Part shown: positions 18,847 through 30,683 of the stretch, in pieces
Position numbering within the stretch: position 1 is the first letter of the stretch
Layout of the letters: every line of letters begins with the position of its first letter
DNA from: Anastatus disparis
Lineage: Eukaryota; Arthropoda; Insecta; Hymenoptera; Eupelmidae
Assembly: GCA_017163975.1 (NCBI GenBank)
Contig: JAFFSR010000245.1
Location: 77,001 to 141,000 of the forward strand
DNA length: 64,000 nt
Reading direction: 5' to 3'
Position numbers and translations under genes: made by a program
Notes under the pieces: generated by a model
Seen by the model: only the letters and a program-made list of their open reading frames with translations
What the model was told of the DNA's origin: nothing
Databases searched by the model: none

Positions 18847-21800
18847 TTAGTTGACTCTTGGTTTCTTTGTAGGAGGTTGATCGTTCTTAAGCTCTTCGAT
18901 TACTAGAATGTGCTCCTCATCGTGGTCCGTCCCTTGATATAGCCCATCTCTCACCTCGATTTCTGCCCTTTCCATCGCCACTTGTAATAAATCCCTTCTC
19001 TCACCTTCTTCAGAACTTATTCCTTCTATTGATGGATCCCAGTCATGCATGAACTCCTCTAATACGTCATACTCAATAATGATTTGCTCACCTTGGTTGC
19101 CATGAAGTGCCACCCCCACTCGCACTGCAATATTTTCATTGGATGGTTCATCCCCTCTCTCAATTTCCCCCTCTCTGCTATGCTCTGTAACATTCATCCC
19201 CACTCGCGTTACTCTATTTTTATTGGATACTTCGTGTCCCCTCTTCTTTTCCACCTCCTGCTCTTTTTCAGCAGCCATTTTTCTTGCATATTCCCTTTCT
19301 ACTTCAAGTGCAGCTTGCGCCATCTGTATCTCTTTAATTCTAAAATGACCCCATGGTAAAGTGTCTGTACTATCAGGCAATAAAAATCTCTTATCATCGT
19401 GTGGACTTAGTGCAATTTTTCTTTGCTTTTCAGTATGCACTGTGTGTAATTTTGATCGAATATTGCACTGTTCACGGTGTATAATGACAAGATCCTGAAG
19501 ACAACTTCGGTAATCCTCGAAAGTGATTGTTTTCTTCACGACGTTAGATTTGATACCTTTAGCTTTTTTCACTGTGTCTCCTCCATCAACCAAAATACTG
19601 TACATTTTACTCCGCAAACCTATGAATTCGGACATAATCTTGCCACAGCATTCATCTTTCATTAATCCAGGAACTTTCTTATTGACACGTGGAATATTAA
19701 ACTGATTATTTTCAGCATAATCAGAAGTATCAAATCTGTGAATGTCTTCCTTTATTGTTTGATACATATCAATGTCTTCAACTTCATATATTAAACTATC
19801 CGTATCTGTATATAGAAGTTTACATTTTTGTCCTAGTCGCTGTTTCATATATGAGTAATGAAACTCATATAGCAGTGTTTTTGATAAATCAAGGATGGAA
19901 AAACCAACGTATATAGGTTTTTTTATTGTGATACTCGTTCTCTTCAGCTGAATAGCTACCAAATTTTCATCAAAAATTGCACAACTGTGAAAATTTGGTT
20001 GAGCTATGCGTGCTTCTGCTCCATATCTACCTGTGAATTTATTTATTAATCGCACATCAACACGTGACCGCTCTCGTTCGATGCACTTTCCATATACAGA
20101 GTTAATAAGCAATTTATAGAAGAGTTTTTCGAACTCATTCTTCGCTTGCTTCCTCTTCTCAGTATTTAATTCAACATAAGGTTTGAGCCAAGCCTTTTGT
20201 TCAAAACTTAGAATTCTATGTACTTTTTTTAATCCAAGTCCATTATCTAACGCTTGTTTAAGCGTCCGATAATGTATGACATACCTTTCCTTGTTGTCCA
20301 AAGCAGTAAGCAGTTTTTTTTGCTTCGAGCCTGGTGGTGGACAATGTTCTGCGCAAAAAGGTAAATCCCGATGTTCATCATGGATTTCCACAGGATATTC
20401 TAAATCCACTTCAGCAATATATCCTATATCCAAATCTGGCGGTGTATTGAAGAAATCTGGAATTGTTTCATAATCAATCCATTTAAATTTTCCTATCGGT
20501 AAATGTTGTATCATCGCCCAACCATAAAGATTATTAATATCAAAATATAGAAGGGTCTTCTTTTTCTGATTTTCGTCATATGAAGGACCCATGTATGGAT
20601 TGTTTGCCTTTGCATACCGGTTACAGCACTGGCTTATTCCTCCACGGATACCTGCTTCGATAAACATCAGCATGTCAATGTCTGTCAAAAGTTCTAATTC
20701 TACCTTCGTCATTTTAAGAGCTGCTGAAAACGTTAAGCCTGGAGTTGTGTAGAAATGAGCAGGACATAAATCATAGGCTTTAAGAGAGGTCTCTCGGAAA
20801 CTTTCGAAGGCGTCAGCCAATAGCAAAACATCGGTTTTTAAGTATAAATCCGAGTACTCTCCTAAAGTTTTTATATTGAAATCATTCCAAACTTGAACAG
20901 CGTGCTTATAATCTTCTTCAGCTATATGAGAATCCGTTAGTTTATTGTAGAAGTCCTTTTTTTCTGGCAGCTTTGTAGACATCAATTTATCTAATCCATC
21001 CACAAAATCGTACGGGAATACACCTTTCCGTCTAAGAAGATTTATCTTATCATCTGTAAATCCATCTGTTTGAAATTCTCTCACTGCTATTGGCACGTTT
21101 TCGAGGTACGATGCAAGCTTCTCCAATGACGATGGTAGAAAACGCCAAGAATCTATAAATCTAAAATTGATGTCACTATTATCCATATATTTTGTGAAAG
21201 AAATGTATTTCTCTTTATTATGAGGTATTAGAGTCATTCGTCCCTTCATCAATGTAGAAGATTTAATTTCTTTCGGAATAAAATGAGTGTCATAATTGAG
21301 ATTATGAAAAATAACAGGAATGAATCTCGAAATCTTATAATTCAAATTACATGAATTATGAGCTGCACCTCTGAAACTAAAAAGAAATAAACGTAAAATA
21401 ACCAGATTAATTTTCTTTATCTAATTATAACCAATTGGACAACTTACCGTCCTGTGAGATGACAATGGTCTCGTACTGCAAGTTCTTCGGCACGGATTGG
21501 TTTTCTACATATATGACAATTAGTTGACCTCTGGAAAATCAATTCTTCTAGATCTGTAAGTTTCATTGGTTTTGGATTTTTGTAGAGTTCATCAATTTTC
21601 TCACCGATTGATTTTAATTCTCTAACAAACCATTCTACAGGTGTCTCTTCACATTCGTTAATCCTTCTGTATGATTTATAATAAGATAATTTATCATTAA
21701 AACTGCATTTCATGTAGTATCCAATACTGTATGCTTCATGAAGTTGAAAAGCCTTCTCACTGTCTGTAGGTTTCAATAAACATTCGAAATCTGCATAAAT

Positions 21801-23123
21801 AACAAAAGGAACTTTTTCACTCTTGCTGTAATCATCGAATTTGAGAATGTTATTCTTAGAGTCGGGCAAATTAATTCGACATTTATTTAAATTTTTACAA
21901 TTATTTTCATGAATTACGAATCTTTCTTCACTATAAAAAATTTGTAAACACCTCTCACAATGGTAAGATTTTATATTGCTTTTAGACACTTGAGAACCTT
22001 GAAGTCGAGACAAGTTTTTAATCCAAACATAATGATATTGAGGCATGCCTCCATCATCAGCATCATTATTTTCTTCATACTCATCTATGTAGAAATCTTG
22101 AATAATGAGCAAATTGACATGATGTTCCTTTTTTTCAGACGTAATATGACACGGCGATACTTCAAACTTCGGATCATACTTTTTTAACATGTATAAATTT
22201 ATTGAAATATTATTTAATTTTTCGAATTTCGGAATATCTTTAATTTTTACTGGAAATTCAATTTTATCAAACCTTAGTTTATTATTATGTGGAAGATAAT
22301 GATTCACTCTTTGAGGATTATTGTCATTAGGATATAATGCGGATAGTACAGCATACTTAAAACACTCATTATCATTATTGCGTACATTAACACACGCTTT
22401 CTTATTTTCTATAAACTTTGGAAGAGGAATGTAAGAGCTACCCTTCAAGGGAGAATATTTTTTCATATTAATACACAAACTTATTATACTCTTCAAAGTC
22501 CATCCTGAATCTTTTTCCTGAAATTCTTCTATTTACGTAAGAATAGGCTCTTTGATATTATCTTTAAACCATTCCTCTAAATCTGTTGACATGTATACTG
22601 TAGCACTTTCACTTGTAAAGTATTTTGTGTCAGTTAATTCCTCAGTATTTTTCTGCACAGAAAATTCAGAGATGAAATCAGAATTTATTTTTAACGCATT
22701 ATATTCTTCTAAGCACGCCTGAACCTTAACTTTAAAAAGTTTTTGTGCATCACTCAAAAAACTCAGAATGTCCACATGTTTAATATTTACCACTACACCA
22801 GTTCGGATTCGATTTTGGAAAGCTGACTCTACGTCTCGCCACTCGACTCTAGCTTCTGTTTCTTCAGATTGTAGATTGCCTCCTTGATGAAGATTTTGTT
22901 CCAACTGAACTTGCATGCACGAAAGATGTGTCATACAAGTTTGACATTTCTGTTTCTCTCCTCTTGTGAGGTTGGGTCGAACGATTTTTTCGTTTAATTT
23001 AATGATGGCAGAATTACACATATCTAACCAATAGTGAATATCATCATTGCTCAATTCGTTTATACTTCGTAAAGTATCAAGAAGTAATTGGACAAGACGT
23101 TCAAAAAAATCGATTGAAGTCAT
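18847..23123 (-). pseudogene. Maverick 1 protein-primed DNA polymerase B, one intron and one premature stop
   Basis: Replicates the element from terminal-protein primers. Three collinear pieces: 22533-23123 (N-terminal domain, AFQNRIRTGVVVNIKH, ending EEWFKDNIKEPILT), then TAA 22533-22535, then the same frame 22532-21448 (KDSGWTLKS; ExoI YADFECLL), a 77-nt GT-AG intron (21371-21447), and 21370-18847 (ExoII FHNLNYDTHF, ExoIII YLKTDVLLLAD, motif A YFDINNLYGW, motif B KLLINSVYG, motif C YTDTDSL). All polymerase and exonuclease motifs are intact. The 170-residue C-terminal tail is charged, with an internal ~26-residue repeat (RGHEVSNKN / RGDEPSNEN) and the NLS-like PTKKPRV. The stop splits off the N-terminal domain only. 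Confidence 0.9.
21371..21447 (-). other. 77-nt spliceosomal intron in the polymerase gene
   Basis: Minus-strand donor GTAAGTTG at 21447 and acceptor TTTTTAGTTTCAG ending at 21371. Phase 2: GGA CG|A GGT GCA restores GRGAAHNSCN, a conserved stretch before ExoII. Without splicing the frame closes inside the gap. Confidence 0.85.
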
Positions 23124-23654
23124 TTTTACTTTTTTTAACTAAAAGATGACTAGAGAAACAGTTTCAACTCACACAATATTCAAGAATAAATCTCACTGAT
23201 TGTTATATACAAAGTGTAGTCATCCAAGAAATAGCTTCGCTTTTTATAGGTCAAAACAATGTAAGAAGGGATACAAATTTTAAGGTTCGTCCAATAGTAA
23301 AAGGAAAAGTTAGTGAAAATTTAAGAAGGATTACAAATTTGAAAATTCGTCCAATAGTAAAAAAGAAAATTTAAGAAGGAATACAAATCTCGATATTCGA
23401 CCAATAGTAAAAAAGAAAATTTAAGAAGGGATACAAATTTCAAGATTCTACCAATAGTAAAAAAGAAAATTTAAGAAGGGATACATATTTCGAGATTTGA
23501 CCAATGGTAAAAAAAAGAAAATTTAAGAAGGGATACAAATTACAAGATTCTACCAATAGTAAAAAGAAAATTTAAGAAGGGATACAAATTTCGAGATTTG
23601 ACCAATGGTAAAAAAGAAAAATTTGGAAAATAAAGAAGGGAATAGTTTTTAGGA
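23124..23654. repeat. tandem ~52-bp repeats in bidirectional intergenic region
   Basis: About seven copies of a unit containing TTTAAGAAGGGATACAAAT, then TCGAGATT.GACCAATAGTAAAAAAGAA, lie at 23262-23640 between the leftward polymerase and the rightward ExoL gene. Each unit contains CCAAT. Possible enhancer or origin-type repeats; no coding content. Confidence 0.7.
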
Positions 23655-24525
23655 AGAGATAAATTTTTCTTTTAAACTATCCGAAAACTGTAAGAATTTT
23701 CCTATTCAGTCTCTCAAATCACTTCTCGCTGAAAGAAATTCAGATTCTTTTATTTTTAAAGAAGTCAGTTTTCTGAATTTTAGAAAAACTGCTTTTCCAA
23801 CTGCGTATCTCTTTAAACCTCCGATGGCATGGAGAGAATTGAGTCAAGAAGAAAAAAGTACAACGCAATGGCTGGAAAAGTATCACCATGGAATACAATG
23901 GAACTCTGGAGATATACCTTACCATCATCTTCAAAAAATTTTTGAAATTTGTTCGCAAGGAGTCAAGAAAGTATTTGTCAAGGGTGAGCAGAAAGCGCAA
24001 TGGTTAGCTGATCTTTTACCAAATGTGTAAGTAATACATTTATGTTTCAACTTTCATACTTTTCTTGCTGTTTTAATACTTTTTCAAACTTTTTCAAACT
24101 TGCTTTATACTTTTTCATACTTTTCCATACTTATTTGATACTTTTTTATACTTTTTCATACTTGTTTCATATTTTTTTATGCTTTTCCATACTTGTTTGA
24201 TACTTTTTTATGATTTTCCATACTTATTTGATACTTTTTTAATTATTTTTAATACTTTAAGTTACATTACCTTCTCCTCTTTATTTTCAGAACAATCAGC
24301 AACATTGAAGACCTCGGATGCCCATCATTAGAAAGATTAATGAATTGTACACGATATACATGTTTCAACCACGACCTCTGTTTAAGGCGAAAACCTATGT
24401 GCGCTGTTATTAATGCTATTTCGATGCGCAAATGGTTACATGATTACTTGGATGCCAAATTTGCCAAAGATGAAGTCGATACAATTTCTAATAATGATGA
24501 ATGTATAAAGTTATATTGGAAATAA
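23655..24525 (+). CDS. ExoL family gene, two exons, 5' end not found
   Basis: Exon (open from ~23655, no ATG before 23824) to 24026, intron 24027-24290, exon 24291-24525 ending TAA. Splicing at GT|GTAAGT and TTATTTTCAG|AACA joins LLPNV to TISNIEDLGCPSLERL. The protein shows FIFKEVSF, FKPP, YHHGIQW, FVKGEQKAQWL, CFNHDLC and CAVINAISMRKWLH, matching ExoL copies at 11310 and 4775. The usual N-terminal ID.QG segment is absent, so an upstream exon or truncation is likely. A SINE sits directly behind the stop codon. Function unknown; exonuclease-fold resemblance is weak. Confidence 0.65.
24027..24290 (+). other. 264-bp intron of ExoL gene, filled with TTTTTCATACTT repeats
   Basis: GTAAGT donor at 24027 and CTTTATTTTCAG acceptor at 24290. 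The middle carries about a dozen copies of a ~12-bp motif (ACTTTTTCATACTTG.TT). Confidence 0.8.
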
Positions 24526-24538
24526 ATTAAATTAAATA

Positions 24539-24988
24539 GAGAGCGTCAGTGACGTAACCGGCTAAGGCGCACGCCTTATACGGTCTCTACACTTTCGCTC
24601 CAAGCGGTCGGGGGTTCGATTCCCGGTGAAAAAACCTGAAATTTTTTTCAGGCTTTTTTCATCGGAAAAAGAATCTCTGAGTGCGATGGGTTAATGTTCC
24701 TGGCGTGGGTTTTCTCCTGGGGGAGTTTTCCCTACGTCACAGGTCTAAAAAGCCTGGGTAAATGCAGGAACCGACCGTAGAAATCTGCTTACCGACTGCT
24801 CTTGGAACGCGGCAGTCCATGATTTCTCGGGGATTGGGTAATTTAGCTTAGCTAAAAAAAACGAGGATCTGAAAACTAGTTTAAGATAAAAAGAGGATAG
24901 GTAGGAACATCCTCACACAGAGGTGGTGCGGGATGCCGGTATATAGCCGATAGGCTGGGAATACCAGGGGCCACTAGGGCAGCATATG

Positions 24989-25015
<27 letters not shown>
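24539..25015 (+). mobile_element. tRNA-derived SINE with perfect 15-bp target duplication
   Basis: A tRNA-like head with an A-box region (AGTGACGTAACCGG) and B-box (GGTTCGATTCC, about 24612-24622), an unrelated ~350-bp body, and a poly-A tail ending at ~25015. AAATTAAATTAAATA at 24524-24538 is repeated at 25016-25030. Not a functional tRNA: the acceptor stem does not close. Confidence 0.9.
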
Positions 25016-25020
<5 letters not shown>

Positions 25021-25030
25021 AAATTAAATA

Positions 25031-25614
25031 AAAAACATGATTCTGATTTTTAATTTCTCTTATGGTTTTAATTAGGAAAATAAATAAAAAATTTAATTTT
25101 AAAAAGTTAAAAATTTCATTAAATAAATTATTATTAAATATAAATAAGACAAAGATAATAAATTGATTCTATGTATAAATTAATTGCACTGATTTTTAGC
25201 ATATTTTTGTCTATATTCATTGCGTACATTTATTTTTTGTTTGGTATTTTTTTTCTATGATATCACTTTTAATTTAACCTGTTGACTTACTAATATAGTA
25301 TTTTTGTTTCTATTATCTCTTAAGATTGTGATATCATACTGTGCAATATTTTTTATGTATTACACGTTCTTTTTTGTATATATGATACAAAATAAAATAT
25401 ATCTAGTCTAATCTAATAACTATCTATCTTTATCTTATACTTATGTGCATATATTTTTAAAGAAAAGGAAGACTAATTTAATGTTATTGTTTTTATTTTT
25501 TTTTTATATTTATTTTGTATACATTAATAATAATAAAACGTACATTAATTACAATAGTAAATACATTAAAATTGATTTTTTTTTAATTATAAAAATATAA
25601 AAAATATATACATT
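25031..25614. other. AT-rich non-coding stretch in Maverick 1
   Basis: No protein-like frame. It lies between the SINE and the 3' end of the serine-rich gene, probably 3' flanking sequence (AATAAAA signals around 25531). Confidence 0.5.
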
Positions 25615-26845
25615 TTAAGGTCCACCTGTTGAAGGTGGTGTGCGAGGTTGCTGGACCGTTGATTTCCTATTTTTTTCCGCTATTTCCTGGCCTACTTTCC
25701 TCATCCATTCCTTTGCTGATAAATATGATTTTTCTTTCCTGGTGCCTAAACAGAAAATTTGAAAAAAAAAATTATGAAATTAAATAAAATATATTAGTAA
25801 AATAAATATTTTGTTTAAAAAAAAATAACAATTTACCTGATGAGCTAGTTTCCACTTTCTTGCTGGCTGAAGACGACTCCGCTTTACTAGCCAAAGAGGC
25901 GGATGGAATTGTGACTAAAAATAAAAAATTTGAAAAACATTAAAAATTAAATAAAATAATAAAATAAATATTTTTAAAAAATCGCTATTTACCTGATGAA
26001 GATGGCTCCGTCTTACTTGCCGATGAAGTGGACGGAATCGCTTCTGAAGATGTGGACTTAGTCATCATCTTCTTATTTGCTGCTTCATCTGTAAAAAAGA
26101 AAAAAGTAAAAATTAAATTTATTTCTATATTTAAAAAAAAAGAAAAAAATAAACCGAAAGTTACCGTTTGTTTTTGGTTTTTTTGAAACCGAAGAATCAT
26201 TTTTCTTCGGTCTCTTTTGTCCTCTCGAAGCCGAACTCGAAGTGGAACTGCTCGAATTGCTCGAACTGCTTGAACTCGAGCTGGAAATGCTTGCTTTACT
26301 AGCCAAAGAGGTGGATGGAATTGTGACTGAAAATAAAAATTTGAAAAACATTAAAAATTAAATAAAATAATAAAACAAATATTTTTAAAAAATCGCTATT
26401 TACCTGATGAAGATGACTCCGTCTTATTTGCCGATGAGGTAGACCTACTTGAAGAGGTGGACGGAATCGCTACTGAAGATGTGGCCGAACTCGAGCTGGA
26501 ACTGCTCGAACTGCTCGAACTCGAGCTGGAACTGGTTGAACTAGATACAGTTCTTATTCTTAAAGATTCATCAATTTCCACTCTCTGTACCGGTTGTGTT
26601 CTTGCATACAACTGCTGTAAAGCAGTAATTGGGGGAATAGGTGGTACTATAAAAACAAAAATTATTGTTAGTAATTATTTTTAAATCATTTTCATATTTG
26701 TATTTTAAATCTACTTACGTGTATTTACAGCTTCCATTGCCCAGTTTAGATGCTCCAGCATCATGAGCAGCGTTGGCCCATTGCTCATGAGCCACCTTAC
26801 ATGATCTTCAACTTTTTTTATGGTTTCACTTTTTCCTTGAACCAT
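25615..26845 (-). CDS. six-exon serine-rich gene inside Maverick 1
   Basis: Unrecognised. Exons, all on the minus strand: 26845-26719, 26646-26404, 26326-26165, 26088-25993, 25914-25837, 25745-25615. Every junction has GT-AG borders and every intron is phase 1, giving an open 278-residue frame. Exon 1 encodes a helical, non-repetitive start (MVQGKSETIKKVEDHV, LLMMLEHLNWAM). Exon 2 has PPIPPITALQQLYARTQPV then long Ser runs. Exon 3 has NLS-like RGQKRPKK and KKPKTN. Exon 6 ends SYLSAKEWMRKVGQEIA and a Pro/Thr tail. Exons 3 and 5 (VTIPS.SLASKA) and exons 2 and 4 (IPSTSS...SANKTESSSS / IPSTSSASKTEPSSS) are duplicates. Probably nuclear; a captured host-like or accessory gene. No homologue known to me. 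Confidence 0.7.
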
Positions 26846-26865
26846 TATTTCTCCTTTATATTTAG

Positions 26866-26876
26866 AGTATATAAAG
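26866..26876 (-). promoter_or_regulatory. possible TATA box of the serine-rich gene
   Basis: The minus strand reads CTTTATATACT about 25 bp before the ATG at 26845. Close to the start, so the transcript leader would be short. Motif only. Confidence 0.3.
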
Positions 26877-27079
26877 ATTTTTGAACTTTTTTTTCTTAGA
26901 TTAAGAAAAAGTTGAAGAAGATTCTTGAACTGACGAAATGTAGCTTGGAACGAGGTATTTATACAGAAAATTAGGAAACTTATTTTCTTATGTTTTTCGT
27001 GAAAATCACACGATTAGTGAAAATTTTATTTTCAAAAATTTGTCACCTCCCTTACAGAAATTTAGTCCATCCTTCGTTA

Positions 27080-28580
27080 GTTTTGTTCACGCCTAAGATT
27101 TTAATTTATATTCTCATGCAACTAGCCCTTGTAATAAATGTCGTTTTTCTCAAAAAAAAGAAGGATTTTCAACAGAAAGAAGTCATGTACATATTTGCTG
27201 GAATATGTCTCCTTTTAAAACAATTGACCCTTTCAATAAATATCTTTTTTTTTTCTCAAGAATATTTTTGTACTACTGTGATAAATCAATCCTGAAAAAT
27301 TCCAAATAAATGCACCTGCAAGATAACTTTTTCTCGCACACTTGTTACAAAAAAATTTTTAAACCTGAAAAGAAAAAGAATACAAGTGATCCTTTCAATA
27401 AATATCTCTTTACCTCAAAAAACTTTCACATGTAAAATCTTCGACCACCTGCAAAATACTTTTTTTCTTAAAAAACTTACATATACCTGTGAGAAAAAGA
27501 GGATTTTCCTTTTTTAACAGAGTGAAGTCTCGGATATTTTCTTTAAATAAGAATTCTCTTTTTTTTTAAACAAAAAGAGAAAAGGTAGCTGACCCTTTCA
27601 ATAAATCTTTTTTCTCAAAAAAGTTTTTCTTTCACAAAAAGTGACATAAGACAATATATTAGAAGTTAGAAAAGAATACAAGTAACCCTTTCAAAAAATA
27701 TCTCTTCATCTTAAAAAACTTTCGCACGTGAAATTTTTGACCCCCCTGCAAGATACTTTTTCTCAAGAAAGCTGACATGCACCTGTGAAAATAAAAGAAA
27801 CATTTTCAAAAAAGCATTTTCCTTTTTTAACAAAGTAAAGCCTCGTATATTTTCTTCAAATAAGGATTCTCTATTTTAAAACAAGATGAGAAAAGGTAGC
27901 TGACCCTTTCAATAAATCTTTTTTCTCAAAAAAGATTTTCTTTCACAAAAAGTAACTTAAGACAATATATTAGAAGTTAAAAAAGAATACAAGTAACCCT
28001 TTCAAAAAATATCTCTTCATCTTAAAAAACTTTCGCACGTGAAATCTTCGACCCCCCTGCAAGATACTTTTTCTCAAGAAAGCTGACATGCACCTGTGAA
28101 AATAAAAGAAACATTTTCAAAAAAGCATTTTCCTTTTTTAACAAAGTAAAGCCTCGTATATTTTCTTCAAATAAGGATTCTCTATTTTAAAACAAGATGA
28201 GAAAAGGTAGCTGACCCTTTCAATAAATCTTTTTTCTCAAAAAAGATTTTCTTTCACAAAAAGTAACTTAAGACAATATCTTACAAGTCAAAAAAGAATA
28301 CACGTAACCCTTTCAATAAATATCTCTTCATCTTAAAAAACTTTCGCACGTGAAATCTTTGACCCCCTGCAAGATACTTTTTCTCAAGAAAGCCGACATG
28401 CACCTGTAAATATAAAAGAAACATTTTCAAAACAGCATTTTCCTTTTTTAACAGAGTAAAACCTCGTATATTTTCTTCAAATAAGGATTCTCTATTTTAA
28501 AACAAGAAAAGAAAAGGTAGCTGACCCTTTCAATGAATCTTTTTTTTCTCAAAAAAAGAACAAAAGATAATCTTTCAAAA
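27080..28580. repeat. ~300-311-bp tandem subterminal repeats of Maverick 1
   Basis: Four and a half copies; the marker GTAACCCTTTCAA(A/T)AAATATC recurs at 27386 (variant), 27683, 27994 and 28304, giving periods of 297, 311 and 310. Units contain CCTTTCAATAAAT, TTCGCACGTGAAATC, GCAAGATACTTTTTCTCAAG and CATGCACCTGTGAAAATAA. Neighbouring copies are almost identical. No coding capacity. Confidence 0.88.
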
Positions 28581-28589
28581 ACAGTGACT

Positions 28590-30616
28590 CGAGGGGTTTC
28601 TCACTAAAATACTCATAGAAAAACTCTTCCGTACTCTCAAGCATTCTTTAGTTCTCATGCGTACTCTCCAATACTCTTTTGGTGAACGCTTTAAGTAAAT
28701 GAATACGAAAAAGTTTGAAAGAGATTTAGTGAGTATGCAAGAGTAAGAATGAGTATTCAAGAGTACGCAAGAGTACAAATAGAATTTTAGTAATATTGAT
28801 TTTATTATTTTATTGATTTCGACGATAAGTCATTTTATATCATGTTTGATAAATAGAACAGATCGTAACAGATCTTATTAATATAACGCTGAATTCTGAG
28901 TCTTTTTCTAACAACCCATCTCTTTATCAATATTAGTTACGTTTACGTAAAAATTATTAATTATAACAAAGTTATAATTTTAAAAAAATTTATTTAATAA
29001 AAGAAATATAGTTTTTTAAAAAAATGTACCTATAAAACGATTGTTGATGTACTTATATCAATTTATGAAATTTTCGTAGGTAAAACTTTTTCCGACTTTT
29101 TCTCATGAGGAGACCATAAAATTTTCCGTCAACTTTATGAAATATTATTATATTTCAATCTAGTGAGGACAAATAACTGGTTTTTATAATATTATTGTAA
29201 AATAGTAATTCTAAAGGTTATATTTTTTCATTTTGCCAATATTTTATTTTTCTCAACTGCTTAAATTCAACTTTATCCCTTGCATAGATCAACTTTCAAA
29301 TCCATTTTTCACTAGTAATTAACTTTTGGTAATAAGAATATTTTTTGTTGGGAATGACATGTAATATACAACTTATTTTTTGCCAAACATTATTTTTAAT
29401 AGTTTAATTTCTGATTTTATTTTCTGAAAAGTATTTATTTTTAAATAAAATAAATCGCAACATTTTTTGTTTAAAATTTCACGTAAAACATACCTATATT
29501 TAGAAATAGTTAAATTTAAGCTACGAATAGTTAATAGATTTTGCCACTGTGCATAAGAAAAAGTTACTTATTATGCTATTATGTTTGGTATAAGCAATAT
29601 TAAATGCCTTATCAAAATTAAAAAAAAATCTTATCGTGTTCAACCGATAATATGTCGGTAAATAATTATATAAAATAAATAAAGTAATAGTAAAAACTAT
29701 AAAAAATTGTAATCATAAAAGATTTTTTTATTATTGTGTTTTTATTGGACTAAACTACTTTATTAAATATATAAAAATGCATTTTTATATATCTGTGTAT
29801 TTTATAATTTAAAAATAGCCCTAATAGAAATTTTGCTAACTAAAATGGTCGATTCATCAATTATTCTTTATTTAGTTTGATATTTACAATTTAGAAAATT
29901 AATTATTACTATTATTATAATTATTTTAGAATATTACATAAAATATGTATATGAAATGTAACCAGTAACATACAACATATTAATGTATCAGCTTATAATT
30001 TAAATTTCCTTTTTATTCACTATATTCTAAGCGAATTAATAGCTGGATTTATTTTATTAAAAATTAATGTAATAATCACTTATTTTGAGTTAAATTTTTT
30101 CATAATAACATTCAATTTTAAAATAATTGAAATGTTACTTAAAATAATTTCCTACCTAATTTCACAATTTAATAATTAATTATTAATAATTAATTATTGA
30201 TTGACTATTATCAACCTATTGACTCATCGACCGATCAAGCTATCGATAGATTCATATATCCACCCATCAACCCATTGATTTATCAACCCATCGACCGATT
30301 AATTCATAAATATAACAACCCAAAATAACATAGATTTATATTCAACTCAACTATTTATCAACTTATTGACCTATCATTTCATTAATCCAACAGTCCATCA
30401 ACGAACCAATCAACTTTTTTCTTTTTAAACGTATTAATCTATCAATCCATCGACCCATACATTCGTCGACCCTTTGAATATCTCACTCAGCTGAGTCCTT
30501 TATCAAAAAACTTATTTATTTTCTTTATTAATTTCGTAATTTTGTAAATAATTAATTGCATTTTTATTATATATATATAAAATTTAAAAAATCGATGTTT
30601 TAAGTTCTTTCTTTTA

Positions 30617-30683
<67 letters not shown>

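Noticed and set aside
19084..20473. Several plus-strand frames of 60-91 codons
   Set aside because: Shadows of the polymerase on the minus strand.
24540..24640. tRNA gene candidate
   Set aside because: A- and B-box are present, but the cloverleaf does not close and a long body with poly-A tail and target duplication follow; it is a SINE head. The same holds at 33989 and 44660-44734.
26457..26684. Plus-strand Leu/Glu-rich frame
   Set aside because: Antisense of the serine-repeat exon; CTCGAG-type repeats give open frames on both strands.
27080..28580. CRISPR-like or gene-bearing array
   Set aside because: Units are ~300 bp, contiguous and near-identical, without the repeat-spacer alternation; no frame is conserved.
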